This document shows, one piece after another, positions 7,543-15,236 of a stretch of DNA of 54,249 nt. Each line of letters starts with the position of its first letter. Positions within the stretch are counted from its first letter, which is position 1. The notes below the pieces were generated by a model, which searched no databases, was not told the DNA's origin, and saw nothing but the letters and a program-made list of their open reading frames with translations. The stretch spans positions 1 to 54,249 of IMG/VR virus record IMGVR_UViG_3300049846_001989; one strand, 5' to 3'. Source of the stretch: a virus. The position numbers and the translations under genes are program-made.

Positions 7543-8910
7543 ATGCGCACGCCACCGCCACTTTACGACCACCAGGTCAGGGACGTACAGTTCTGTCTTG
7601 ATAACCCACGAGTCTTCGATTCATCAGACCCCGGCTGCGGGAAAACCCGCGTGCAGATCGAGACATTCAGGATCAGGCGGCAACGTGGTGGCAAGTGCCT
7701 GCTAGTTATTTGCCCGAAATCCCTCCTGCGCTCAGCGTGGGAGAACGATTTCCACAAATTCGCACCAGAGATCACAGTCTCTGTTGCTCCGGCGGCCAAG
7801 CGTGAAGAGGCTTTCCAACGCGAGGCTGACGCTTACATTACCAATACCGACGCAGTCGTGTGGCTGGCCAAACAGCCGCCGCGCTTCTTCGCCAAGTTTG
7901 ACACGCTGGTTATCGACGAGATCACCGCGTTCAAGCATCACACCAGTCAGCGCTCGAAGGCTCTTGCCAAGATCCGCAAGCACTTCATCAACCGCGCTGG
8001 CCTGACAGGAACGCCAAACTCCAACACCATCGCAGACCTGTGGCACCCGATTTTCATCATCGACGACGGTAAGCGACTGGGGACAAGTTTTTACCAGTTC
8101 CGTGCTTCAGTGTGTTCGCCAAAACAAGTCGGCCCTGACCCTAACATGGTCAAGTGGGAAGATCGTGACGGCGCAGAGCTGGCTGTCGGCGGGCTGCTGA
8201 AAGACATCACGATCCGTAATATCTTCGAACAGTGTCACGATATTCCGGAGAATCTCCAGACTGTTATGCCATACCAGATGTCGCCCAAGCAGCGCAAGGC
8301 ATACGACCAAATGGAGAAGGCGGCCATCACACTCGTGAACAACAACGAGGTGGTGTCTGCCATCAATGCTGCAGTTGTGGCCAACAAACTCCTGCAGATT
8401 GCCTCAGGCGCTGTGTATGGTGACGAGGAAGAATACTCAGTCGTGGATCTCGACCGCTACGAGCTTGTAGCACAGCTCGTACAGGAGCGTACCAACCCGT
8501 GTGTCGTGTTCTTCAACTGGCGGCACCAGCGCGATGGACTAATAGAGGAGTTCGACCGGCGCGGGATTATTTACACGCTGGTTGATGGAACGACGACAGA
8601 CAAGAATCGTGAGGAGGCCGTACGCCTGTTCCAGGCCGGGTTCTACCACGTCTTCCTGGCACACCCTGCTTCTGCCGCACACGGCCTGACACTGACCAAG
8701 GCGACGACGACAATCTGGACAAGCCCGGTGTATAACCTTGAGCACTTTGTACAGGGTAACCGGCGTACGTACCGTGCAGGCCAGACCCAGCGGACCGAGA
8801 CGATCACACTCCTGGCTGAAGGCACCATCGAGACGAAGGTATATGAAAAAATGACCGCGAAAAATGTTCGTCAGCTCAACATGTTGTCAATTCTCAAGGA
8901 GCTCTCATGA
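7543..8910 (+). CDS. SNF2-type superfamily 2 helicase/translocase
   Basis: The 455-aa protein has the SNF2-like motifs in order: motif I D-P-G-C-G-K-T (29-35), motif II D-E-I-T near 124-127, motif III L-T-G-T-P near 154, motif IV V-V-F-F-N-W near 323, and motif VI Q-G-x-x-R-x-x-R-x-G-Q near 403-413. It lacks accessory domains and is short for the family, as is usual for phage versions. It probably translocates on duplex DNA during replication, recombination or fork restart. It follows a 124-base intergenic stretch, so it may begin a new translational unit. Confidence 0.88.
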   Translation: MRTPPPLYDHQVRDVQFCLDNPRVFDSSDPGCGKTRVQIETFRIRRQRGGKCLLVICPKSLLRSAWENDFHKFAPEITVSVAPAAKREEAFQREADAYITNTDAVVWLAKQPPRFFAKFDTLVIDEITAFKHHTSQRSKALAKIRKHFINRAGLTGTPNSNTIADLWHPIFIIDDGKRLGTSFYQFRASVCSPKQVGPDPNMVKWEDRDGAELAVGGLLKDITIRNIFEQCHDIPENLQTVMPYQMSPKQRKAYDQMEKAAITLVNNNEVVSAINAAVVANKLLQIASGAVYGDEEEYSVVDLDRYELVAQLVQERTNPCVVFFNWRHQRDGLIEEFDRRGIIYTLVDGTTTDKNREEAVRLFQAGFYHVFLAHPASAAHGLTLTKATTTIWTSPVYNLEHFVQGNRRTYRAGQTQRTETITLLAEGTIETKVYEKMTAKNVRQLNMLSILKELS

Positions 8911-8949
8911 CGAAACCCTGGTGGCAGGGCTGCCGCGCTAGTTAGAGAT

Positions 8950-9381
8950 GTGACTACTACCCGCCCAACCGTTGACTTCGGCGTACTGACTAATGAAGCG
9001 CGTGCTGCGTGGGCGGCTAATACTTTTCAAACGGCGCAAAACCGCGGGTTTGTGGAGCGGTTTTTAAGAGACAACATAAACGGTATACCAGACCAGGAGA
9101 ACGAGAACGTGGATTCAGAAAAACCAATAACTTACATCACCATGTTGCAGCTCATGACTCCTGAGGAACTGGAAGCGTTCGACATCGCATGGGAATCTGC
9201 CGGTGGGTATAGAAGGGGCTCAAGCTTACCCCCACTCCCAGAACTCAAAGCCAGAACACCACGCAGTTTTATAGATCGAACCCTGTATTGGAGAAAAACC
9301 CCACAAGGACACGATTATTGGGACGCTCTCAGCAATAAATTAAACAAAAGGTGGCAAGATGGCCTCCGTCACATACAATAA
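8950..9381 (+). CDS. Capsid N-arm mimic fused to small paralogue family (copy 6)
   Basis: This 143-aa protein starts at a GTG. Residues about 9-65 align without gaps to residues 5-61 of the major capsid protein encoded at 44993-46102: by hand I count about 18 identities in 57 positions, including F-x-x-L-T-x-E, A-W, F-V-x-x-F-L, N and S-E-K. The remaining part is a member of the small paralogue family: I-T-Y-I-T-M-x-x-L-M-T-P-E-E-L near residue 60 and T-P-Q-G-H-D-Y-W near 118-125. The fusion is direct in one frame, so it is not an assembly of two ORFs. Possible roles include binding to capsid partners, occupying the site of a host sensor of capsid protein, or regulating assembly. None is shown by the sequence alone. 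Confidence 0.75.
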   Translation: MTTTRPTVDFGVLTNEARAAWAANTFQTAQNRGFVERFLRDNINGIPDQENENVDSEKPITYITMLQLMTPEELEAFDIAWESAGGYRRGSSLPPLPELKARTPRSFIDRTLYWRKTPQGHDYWDALSNKLNKRWQDGLRHIQ

Positions 9382-9604
9382 TATCCACAAATTCTTGCGT
9401 AAAAGTGCCATGCAAGAGCTGGAGCTTGCGCTTATAGACTCCCGCACCGTGTTCACAGAATACACCGTCGCAGATCTCGTACGCCCGTGCGCCTCCGACT
9501 GGATCCACGATCTGTTCAACTGGGAGAGTTCACCCCAAGGGCCCTATTATTGGTTCGATACGTATCAATCCTTGCTCGAAAGAGAGGAGAAAGAATCGTG
9601 GTAA
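9359..9604 (+). CDS. Small paralogue family, copy 7
   Basis: This 81-aa member overlaps the previous gene by 23 bases. Its N-terminal block is diverged (V-T-Y-N-N-I-H-K-F-L), but the C-terminal block F-N-W-E-S-S-P-Q-G-P-Y-Y-W is intact and followed by a Glu/Arg tail. It shares the segment C-A-S-x-W with copy 8, so copies 7 and 8 are probably the most recent duplication of this cluster. Confidence 0.73.
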   Translation: MASVTYNNIHKFLRKSAMQELELALIDSRTVFTEYTVADLVRPCASDWIHDLFNWESSPQGPYYWFDTYQSLLEREEKESW

Positions 9605-9825
9605 CCTACGCCGATATGCACACATACCTGACTCATGAAGAAATGGAAGCGCTGGAAACGGCGCTGAGCAGTCCTGATACAAACGTTCTTGATAAACCTC
9701 TGCCAGAATTTAAAAGAAACTGTGCATCATCGTGGTTATTCTGGTTTTTTAACTGGGGGTCTTCTCCACAAGGACACAACTACTGGAGTAGCGTACACAA
9801 GCGCTTGGAACGGGAAAAGGTATGA
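9598..9825 (+). CDS. Small paralogue family, copy 8
   Basis: This 75-aa member starts at GTG 9598 after a GAGGAG site. It has V-T-Y-A-D-M-H-T-Y-L-T-H-E-E-M-E-A-L, then F-N-W-G-S-S-P-Q-G-H-N-Y-W-S-S-V-H and R-L-E-R. It overlaps the DNA polymerase start by 4 bases (ATGA), so it is translated together with the replication genes. Confidence 0.75.
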   Translation: MVTYADMHTYLTHEEMEALETALSSPDTNVLDKPLPEFKRNCASSWLFWFFNWGSSPQGHNYWSSVHKRLEREKV

Positions 9826-11690
9826 CAATCGAAATCCGTAACCGCGAATACCAGATCGTCACTCTCGATTTCGAGACGTACTACGACACTGCCAAGGTGT
9901 ATTCACTCAAGAGCCCGTTCCTGAACCTGTCAGAGTACGTCCGGCACGAGCTGTTCAAGGCGCATGGTGTGGGGATCAAGATCGAGCAGGGCAAGACGCG
10001 CTGGTATACTGGCGCGAAGGCTGAAAAGGAAATCCAGAAAATCGACTGGGACAACACAGCACTTCTGTGCCACAACACCTATTTCGACGGCTTCATCCTG
10101 CACGAACACTACGGCGTGCACCCGGGCTTCTACATGGATACCATGTGCATGGCCCTGGCCGCCCACGGAGCTAACTCCAAGGTAGGCCTGGACTTCCTGG
10201 CCCGGCTCCACGGACTGAGCGGCAAGACCAAGGCGCACGCGCTGGTCAACACACTCGGCAAGCGCGACCTGTCGAAGGAAGAACTCAAGGCGCTGGGCGA
10301 GTACTGCGCCGACGATTGTGACGACACGTACGCGCTGTTCCATAAACTGTACACTTACGTGCCAGACGACGAGCTGCGCCTGATCGACCTGACGCTGCGC
10401 ATGTTCTGCGATCCCGTTATCTACCTTGACGAAGCCAGATGCCGGGCAGAGTATGACCGCGAAGTGCGGGAGAAACAGGAGGCGATCGAGTTCGTCAAGG
10501 AACTGTGTACTGTCACCGAGCTGCAGAGCAATGAGAAATTCGCTGATCTGCTCCGGGCGCAAGGCGTGGAACCGCCGATGAAGATCAGCCTGACTACACA
10601 GAAACCGACGTACGCCTTCGCCAAGACAGATTTCGATTTCGTGGACCTCATGGAAAACGGCACTCCAGTGGTCCAAGCGCTGTGTAATGCCCGGGTCCGA
10701 AATAAAACAACAACGAACGAGACCCGGGCATTGCGCTTCCTCGAAGCAGGCAAATGTGGCGCGCCTATTCCTGTGTACCTGAAATACTGCGGCGCCCACA
10801 CGTTCAGGTGGAGTGGCGGCAACAAGCTCAACCTCCAGAACCTGATGCGCGGTGGCGAGTTGCGCCGTTCACTACTAGCCCCGCCCGGTTATCGCCTGGT
10901 TGTAGCAGACAGTGCCCAGATTGAAGCCCGTACACTCGCGTGGCTGTCCGGCGAGCACGCCATTATCGAAGCGTTCGCTAACAAGCGCGACGTTTACAAG
11001 ATGATGGCCTCGGCGATTTACAACGTCCCGGAAGACCAGGTTGACAAGGAGCAGCGCTTCGTAGGTAAGGTCTGCGTTCTCGGCCTCGGGTACGGGATGG
11101 GGGGCAGCAAGCTGAACGACACACTGGCCAAAGGTGCCATGGGGCCGAAAGTCGTACTACCTACCGAAGAAACCACACGTATCGTCGCTGCGTACCGGGC
11201 TGCCAATAAGGCGATCGTCGGTATGTGGCGCCGCGCTGAAGAAATTCTGATTGACATGATTCTCGGCAATACCGGCTCGTACGGCCCGCTTACATGGGGC
11301 AAGGGCTTCATCAAGATGCCCAACGGGCTCTTCATGCAGTACGCCAACCTGAGCGGAGAAATCCGTTACGACCGTAGCGGTCGTGCGCGGTTGAGTGACG
11401 CGTGGTACGAAGGTAAACGCGGTGTCAAGACCTACATTTACGGTGGGTCTGCCACAGAAAACTGGGTCCAGAGCCTAGCACGGTGTATCGTAGCTGGTCA
11501 GATGTTGACGATCAGTGAGCGCTACCGTGTAGTCACCATGTCACACGACGAAATCGTATGCCTGGCCAAAGAGGACGAAGCCGATGAGTGCTTGCGCTTC
11601 ATGATCGAGACCATGTCAACTGCGCCACCTTGGGCCGAAGGCCTACCACTCGCGGCAGAAGGAGGCCACGATGTCTGTTACTCGAAGTGA
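9822..11690 (+). CDS. Family A DNA polymerase with 3'-5' exonuclease
   Basis: The 622-aa protein has both catalytic modules. The proofreading exonuclease shows D16-F-E18, H-N-T-Y-F-D near 84-89 and Y-C-A-D-D-C-D-D near 159-166. The polymerase part has motif A (A-D-S-A-Q-I-E-A-R near 361-369), motif B (K-V-C-V-L-G-L-G-Y-G-M near 414-424) and motif C (S-H-D-E near 572-575). It is compact, like T7-type phage enzymes, and has no 5' nuclease. It is the replicative polymerase of this phage, presumably working with the primase-helicase at 4012-6354. Confidence 0.94.
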   Translation: MTIEIRNREYQIVTLDFETYYDTAKVYSLKSPFLNLSEYVRHELFKAHGVGIKIEQGKTRWYTGAKAEKEIQKIDWDNTALLCHNTYFDGFILHEHYGVHPGFYMDTMCMALAAHGANSKVGLDFLARLHGLSGKTKAHALVNTLGKRDLSKEELKALGEYCADDCDDTYALFHKLYTYVPDDELRLIDLTLRMFCDPVIYLDEARCRAEYDREVREKQEAIEFVKELCTVTELQSNEKFADLLRAQGVEPPMKISLTTQKPTYAFAKTDFDFVDLMENGTPVVQALCNARVRNKTTTNETRALRFLEAGKCGAPIPVYLKYCGAHTFRWSGGNKLNLQNLMRGGELRRSLLAPPGYRLVVADSAQIEARTLAWLSGEHAIIEAFANKRDVYKMMASAIYNVPEDQVDKEQRFVGKVCVLGLGYGMGGSKLNDTLAKGAMGPKVVLPTEETTRIVAAYRAANKAIVGMWRRAEEILIDMILGNTGSYGPLTWGKGFIKMPNGLFMQYANLSGEIRYDRSGRARLSDAWYEGKRGVKTYIYGGSATENWVQSLARCIVAGQMLTISERYRVVTMSHDEIVCLAKEDEADECLRFMIETMSTAPPWAEGLPLAAEGGHDVCYSK

Positions 11691-11895
11691 AATCCAACTC
11701 GACCTGTTCGAAGGCATGTACCGCACTCCTTGTGGCGAAGTTATTCGCGGCGAGGAGCAGGCGCACGTGCACCTGAAAGACTGCCCGAATAACGAGTGCT
11801 CCAAGCTGGCCTACTTGGCCAAGATCTGCCGTATAGGCGAGCACGGCTTTTCCTATATCCCCGTTTTGGAGAAGGTCAATGCTGATACGAAATAG
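11671..11895 (+). CDS. Small protein with Cys/His residues, unknown
   Basis: This 74-aa protein starts inside the polymerase 3' end (20-base overlap) after AAGGAGG. It contains Cys and His residues spaced as T-P-C-G, H-V-H-L-K-D-C and N-E-C, which could bind one zinc ion. It overlaps the J-domain gene by 17 bases. Function unknown. Confidence 0.68.
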   Translation: MSVTRSEIQLDLFEGMYRTPCGEVIRGEEQAHVHLKDCPNNECSKLAYLAKICRIGEHGFSYIPVLEKVNADTK

Positions 11896-12151
11896 GAGCC
11901 AGGCGCTAGTCGTCCTGAAGCTGCCCGAAGATGCCGAGGATGCGGTGATCAAGGCACACTGCAAGAAGCTGCTGATGGACAACCACCCCGATAAGGGCGG
12001 TGATGTAGAAGTGTTCATGCAGGTATGCCGTGCACGCGATTTCCTGCTGCGCAAGGTGTGCCCGCTGTGTGAAGGGTCCGGGATTATCCGTACCAAGATG
12101 GGGCGGATGACACAGGTCAATGAGTGTAGTTGTATGAAGAGGGGTGGGTGA
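11879..12151 (+). CDS. DnaJ-like J-domain protein with zinc motif
   Basis: This 90-aa protein carries a short J-domain: a basic helix II before H-P-D-K-G-G at 36-41, then a helix III. The HPD tripeptide is what stimulates the ATPase of DnaK/Hsp70. The last part has C-P-L-C-E-G-S-G at 61-68, the CxxCxGxG repeat of the DnaJ zinc domain, and a final C-S-C. Helix I is short, so it may be a minimal J-domain. It may recruit host DnaK to phage replication complexes, by analogy with other replicons; this is inference. Confidence 0.75.
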   Translation: MLIRNRSQALVVLKLPEDAEDAVIKAHCKKLLMDNHPDKGGDVEVFMQVCRARDFLLRKVCPLCEGSGIIRTKMGRMTQVNECSCMKRGG

Positions 12152-12513
12152 TGGCCGTAACCACGTTCGTAACAAACGGTATCGCTGTCGGCGATTGGGT
12201 CGGTTATAAAGGCGAGCGCTACATGTGTATGCGCATACACGAGACGGGGCTCGAGATAGACATTGAACACCCGAGAACTCGCGCGCGGTTTATAGTCGAC
12301 GCGAAGGACTGCAAACTTGTCCACACTCAAAGAACTATGTATCAGATCTTGTTCTTCACAGAGGACGGCGATGAAGATTATTACTGTTGGGCGGCGTCGC
12401 CAGCTGAAGCTGTAAAACTGTTTAAGGGAGATCATGAGAGTTTGCCGATTTACAAGGTTTTTGAAATGCGGGAAATAGACCGCGAATTGTGGGATAACCA
12501 ACCTGAGACGTGA
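12151..12513 (+). CDS. Unknown protein (strand-rich)
   Basis: This 120-aa protein starts at ATG 12151, overlapping the upstream TGA. It begins with a strand-rich segment (G-D-W-V-G-Y-K-G-E-R-Y) like a small barrel and ends in an acidic helical part. No family recognised. The GC content and coupling are those of the neighbouring genes. Confidence 0.65.
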   Translation: MAVTTFVTNGIAVGDWVGYKGERYMCMRIHETGLEIDIEHPRTRARFIVDAKDCKLVHTQRTMYQILFFTEDGDEDYYCWAASPAEAVKLFKGDHESLPIYKVFEMREIDRELWDNQPET

Positions 12514-12524
12514 AGGAGAAGAGC

Positions 12525-12905
12525 ATGCCAGAGCTTTTAACGATCAATGACAAGATCGACGCGATGTTCAAGATACGCGAAGCAGTGCGAAAAAAAGAAG
12601 GGGAAATCAAGGAGTTAAACGCGGAGCGTGAAGCGATTGAAGTCGAGCTGTTGAAGCAGATGGACGCAGAAGGAATGACCAGGGCGGCGGGTGCCAAAGC
12701 CTCCGTCACGGTTACCGAGAGTGTAAAGCCGTCCGTAGAGGACTGGGACAGCTTCTACAAATACATACATCGGATGAAATACTACCACCTACTCGAACGT
12801 AGACCCTCAGTGACAGGATGTCGTGAGTTATTTGAAAAACGTGGTAGAATACCCGGCGTTGTGCCGTTTTTACAACGTCAAATCCAGATGCGAACCAACA
12901 AATGA
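12525..12905 (+). CDS. Coiled-coil phage protein of the replication region
   Basis: The 126-aa protein starts at ATG 12525, preceded by AAGGAGAAG; a GTG at 12510 is a weaker alternative. Residues about 8-45 form a charged coiled coil. The rest carries a conserved-looking pattern: D-W-D-S-F-Y-K-Y-I, H-L-L-E-R-R-P-S-V, R-E-L and I-P-G-V-x-P-F. Similar proteins occur next to ssDNA-binding genes in other phages, but their role is not known to me. Confidence 0.7.
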   Translation: MPELLTINDKIDAMFKIREAVRKKEGEIKELNAEREAIEVELLKQMDAEGMTRAAGAKASVTVTESVKPSVEDWDSFYKYIHRMKYYHLLERRPSVTGCRELFEKRGRIPGVVPFLQRQIQMRTNK

Positions 12906-12916
12906 GGTAAGTCAAC

Positions 12917-13642
12917 ATGGCTAAAGCCGAACGTCCCACCGCCAGCATGCCGCTGGATATCCAAGCCCAACTCGCCGCCGAGGCAGCCCTGATCCACAAG
13001 CGTATCGCAGCCCCCACAGGCGACCGCATCCGCTATAAGAACAGTCAGGCCCTGATCGCCCCGGACGGCTCTGAAGGCGCGGAAATGGAAGTCGTCATCA
13101 TCGACTTCGTCAGTACCAACTTCTACTACGACCGCCCATACGACAAGGACGTGGTTCATCCACCTGCCTGCTTCGCCATTGGCCCTGAGCCCTCGCTGCT
13201 CGTTCCTGACGCTACCAGCCCGGTACGCCAGGCCGATACCTGCTCAGGCTGCCCGCATAACCAGTTCGGTTCTGCGATCAACGGCAAGGGCAAGGCCTGC
13301 AAGAACGGCCGTCTGGTGGCAGTAACGCCAGCCGATGCAACCGAGGGCGACGCGCCTGTGTGGATCCTGTCAGTACCGCCAGCCAGCATCAAGACTTTCG
13401 ATGCCTACGTCAGCAACCTGGCAGTGCGCAACAAGACCATCCCACTGGGCGTCAAGACCCGGGTATCCATGGACACCACCCAGCAGTACGCTACCCCGCT
13501 CTTCGACTTGATCGCACCGCTGACGGCCGAGGAACTGCCCCTCTTCATGGCTAACCGCGATGAAGCCAAGCAGCGCCTGACCACGCCTCCTGACGTGTCT
13601 GGCTACGAGCCTCCCAAAGCTGCACGCGGAGTCCGCAGATAA
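12917..13642 (+). CDS. Candidate ssDNA-binding protein with zinc motif
   Basis: The 241-aa protein has a central Cys cluster, C-S-G-C-P-H-N-Q-F-G-S near 110-120 and then K-A-C-K-N-G-R about ten residues later, which fits a structural zinc site. It is otherwise strand-rich with a disordered basic tail. Phage proteins with this Cys pattern lie in replication modules and are often labelled ssDNA-binding. Its place between the polymerase and the nuclease genes supports that, but DNA binding is inferred. Confidence 0.62.
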   Translation: MAKAERPTASMPLDIQAQLAAEAALIHKRIAAPTGDRIRYKNSQALIAPDGSEGAEMEVVIIDFVSTNFYYDRPYDKDVVHPPACFAIGPEPSLLVPDATSPVRQADTCSGCPHNQFGSAINGKGKACKNGRLVAVTPADATEGDAPVWILSVPPASIKTFDAYVSNLAVRNKTIPLGVKTRVSMDTTQQYATPLFDLIAPLTAEELPLFMANRDEAKQRLTTPPDVSGYEPPKAARGVRR

Positions 13643-13651
13643 GGGGGAGTT

Positions 13652-13846
13652 ATGGCGAGGAAGCCGAGTATGATCCTCGGGCTGAAGGGGGCTGCCAAGC
13701 CCCCCGAACCCCGCAAGACCAGCCTGCAGGAAGCACAACTGGAACTCAAGAGTATCAAGCGCAAGATCAAGGCCCTGGAGAAGTCGCAGGAGAACCTGAT
13801 CAAGCGCATCAGCGTGCTGGAGGAGAGTGACCATGGCACCCCCTGA
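13652..13846 (+). CDS. Small coiled-coil protein
   Basis: This 64-aa protein starts at an ATG after AAGGGGGAG. Residues 22-60 form a regular Lys/Glu/Leu heptad pattern, so it should dimerise or bind a partner helix. The N-terminus is basic and Pro-rich. It overlaps the start of the diphosphohydrolase by 14 bases. Confidence 0.65.
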   Translation: MARKPSMILGLKGAAKPPEPRKTSLQEAQLELKSIKRKIKALEKSQENLIKRISVLEESDHGTP

Positions 13847-14273
13847 TGAGAAAGACCCGTTCGGAACTGACCCACACGCCGCTGGTGCCAAGCTGGACCA
13901 CGGCAAGCTCCGTGCGGCCCTGGTGCTTGGGGATTTCTCCAACGCACTGACAGAAGTGTGTAAAGTCGGCACGTTCGGCGCTAGTAAGTACTCACCTTCA
14001 GGGTGGCTGGCTGTGCCTAACGCGGCCGAACGGTATGAAGACGCTATGATGCGCCACTGGCTGAAGAAATGTAGCGGTGAACATGACGACCCGGATTCCG
14101 GGCTGTCACACATGGCCCACTTTGCATGGAACGCGCTGGCTCTGATCGAGCTGGAGATACGGAACAGAAGTACCGGCCATGGAGCATGCGGGGCGATTAT
14201 TCCTATGTCAGAAGCCGAGTACGCCGCAGCAATACGTGGTTGCCCGCACCCCTCAAGTCTTGGCAAACCATGA
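13833..14273 (+). CDS. dATP/dGTP diphosphohydrolase-like protein (DUF5664)
   Basis: The 146-aa protein starts at ATG 13833, preceded by GGAGGAG. It shows the all-helical MazG-like pattern of DUF5664: K-L-D-H-G-K-L-R near the front, F-G-A-S-K-Y, R-Y-E-D-A-M-M-R-H, D-P-D-S-G-L-S-H-M-A-H and an A-W-N-A-L-A-L-I-E-L-E end. Members of this family remove pyrophosphate from dATP and dGTP, and in some phages this feeds 2-aminoadenine synthesis. I see no PurZ gene here, so nucleotide-pool control is the safer reading. Confidence 0.75.
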   Translation: MAPPDEKDPFGTDPHAAGAKLDHGKLRAALVLGDFSNALTEVCKVGTFGASKYSPSGWLAVPNAAERYEDAMMRHWLKKCSGEHDDPDSGLSHMAHFAWNALALIELEIRNRSTGHGACGAIIPMSEAEYAAAIRGCPHPSSLGKP

Positions 14274-14686
14274 GCGTAAAACCTGAAACCCGCTACATCG
14301 GGCTGATCCACAAGAAACTGCCCGGGCGCGTCTACTACGAGAAGATGCACAACCCCTACCGCTCCGGTACCGCTGACGTGTGGTACAGCGGAGTGGAAGG
14401 AGACCTGTGGGTTGAATATAAGAACATACAAGCGATACCAAAGCGAACCGTAGTCCTCCCCGATTTATCAGACCGCCAGAAGCGGTGGCTTGGAAACAGG
14501 TTGGATGAAGGGCGCAATGTAGCAGTTGTGCTTGGAACGCCAGAAGGCGGTGTTATCTATCGGGATCGTGCGTGGCTCGATCCACTTACCCCGGACGAGC
14601 TGCGAAGCCGTCTGGTCAGCAACCAACAGGTGGCTGACTGGATTTATTCACAGACCGGAGATTCCAGATGGGACACCATTCAGTAA
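14270..14686 (+). CDS. VRR-NUC-type endonuclease
   Basis: The 138-aa protein has the PD-(D/E)xK signature of VRR-NUC nucleases: D36 in G-T-A-D-V-W, then E49-Y-K51 in a strand, and L-S-D-R-Q-K-R-W-L plus a G-R-N-V-A-V-V-L strand afterwards. Stand-alone phage versions are thought to cut branched DNA. It overlaps the upstream gene by 4 bases (ATGA). It may resolve recombination intermediates before packaging. Confidence 0.8.
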   Translation: MSVKPETRYIGLIHKKLPGRVYYEKMHNPYRSGTADVWYSGVEGDLWVEYKNIQAIPKRTVVLPDLSDRQKRWLGNRLDEGRNVAVVLGTPEGGVIYRDRAWLDPLTPDELRSRLVSNQQVADWIYSQTGDSRWDTIQ

Positions 14687-14832
14687 TACATCGCACCGCG
14701 CATTTATCGGGTGCCTTGTACAGCATAGCCTTGGCCTTGGTCACAGGCTATTTTTTATTCCAGACAATGGCCGACGACATCCGTCATCGGCGTGAACGAC
14801 GTAAAAAGGAGAAACAGAATGCTTCCGATTGA
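14668..14832 (+). CDS. Small single-pass membrane protein
   Basis: This 54-aa frame starts at ATG 14668 inside the nuclease 3' end. Residues about 13-34 form one hydrophobic helix, followed by a strongly basic tail (H-R-R-E-R-R-K-K-E-K), so the C-terminus should be cytoplasmic. It overlaps both neighbours, as true genes here do. The ribosome site is weak. It could act on the host membrane; function unknown. Confidence 0.5.
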   Translation: MGHHSVIHRTAHLSGALYSIALALVTGYFLFQTMADDIRHRRERRKKEKQNASD

Positions 14833-15043
14833 TAAAGGCATCCCCATGCCAAATACGCCTGGTATCGGCGGAATCCGCAAGTACCCGTTCCACGACATGG
14901 AAATCGGTGACAGTTTCGGCTTGACCTGCAAGGAAGACGCCCGTCGTGCAGTAGCCTGCGCAGCGTCGAACACCAAGCGGACCGGTTTCAGGTTTTCTAT
15001 CCAGAAACACGGTACCGGGTGGCGCTGCTGGAGGATTGCGTGA
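14819..15043 (+). CDS. Conserved small phage protein
   Basis: This 74-aa protein starts at ATG 14819 after AAAAAGGAG. Its pattern, P-I-D-K-G-I-P near the front, Y-P-F-H-D-M-E-I-G-D-S-F and a final W-R-C-W-R-I, is shared by many small phage proteins of unknown function. The role may involve nucleic-acid or protein binding, judging from its basic, strand-rich sequence. Confidence 0.72.
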   Translation: MLPIDKGIPMPNTPGIGGIRKYPFHDMEIGDSFGLTCKEDARRAVACAASNTKRTGFRFSIQKHGTGWRCWRIA

Positions 15044-15234
15044 TCTACGAAACCCCCGAAGAAAAATGCCCGCACTGTGGTGTGGAGCTTCGGGGGGACC
15101 GTATACCTGAAGACCGCAGGGAGGCCTACGGCCAGACACACTTTGGCAGGAAGATCGCGATTTATAGTCTCGAACAGGACAGAACCACCCACTACATCTG
15201 CCCCGACTGTCGGGGCGTAATACCGAGGAGATGA
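15040..15234 (+). CDS. Small zinc-ribbon protein
   Basis: This 64-aa protein starts at a GTG overlapping the upstream TGA. It has C-P-H-C near 10-13 and C-P-D-C near 54-57, a typical four-Cys zinc ribbon with a long basic loop between. It may bind nucleic acid or a host protein. Function unknown. Confidence 0.65.
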   Translation: MIYETPEEKCPHCGVELRGDRIPEDRREAYGQTHFGRKIAIYSLEQDRTTHYICPDCRGVIPRR

Positions 15235-15236
15235 TT

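Noticed and set aside
9930-10799. Minus-strand frame of 289 codons inside the DNA polymerase
   Set aside because: Antisense shadow; polymerase motifs on the plus strand decide the coding strand.
13686-13704. GC-rich hairpin at the start of the small coiled-coil gene
   Set aside because: It is inside coding sequence, has no T-run and may simply follow from Pro/Gly codons.
13833-14273. Evidence of a 2-aminoadenine (Z) genome
   Set aside because: Only the diphosphohydrolase is present; no PurZ was seen in the window, so the claim is not supported.
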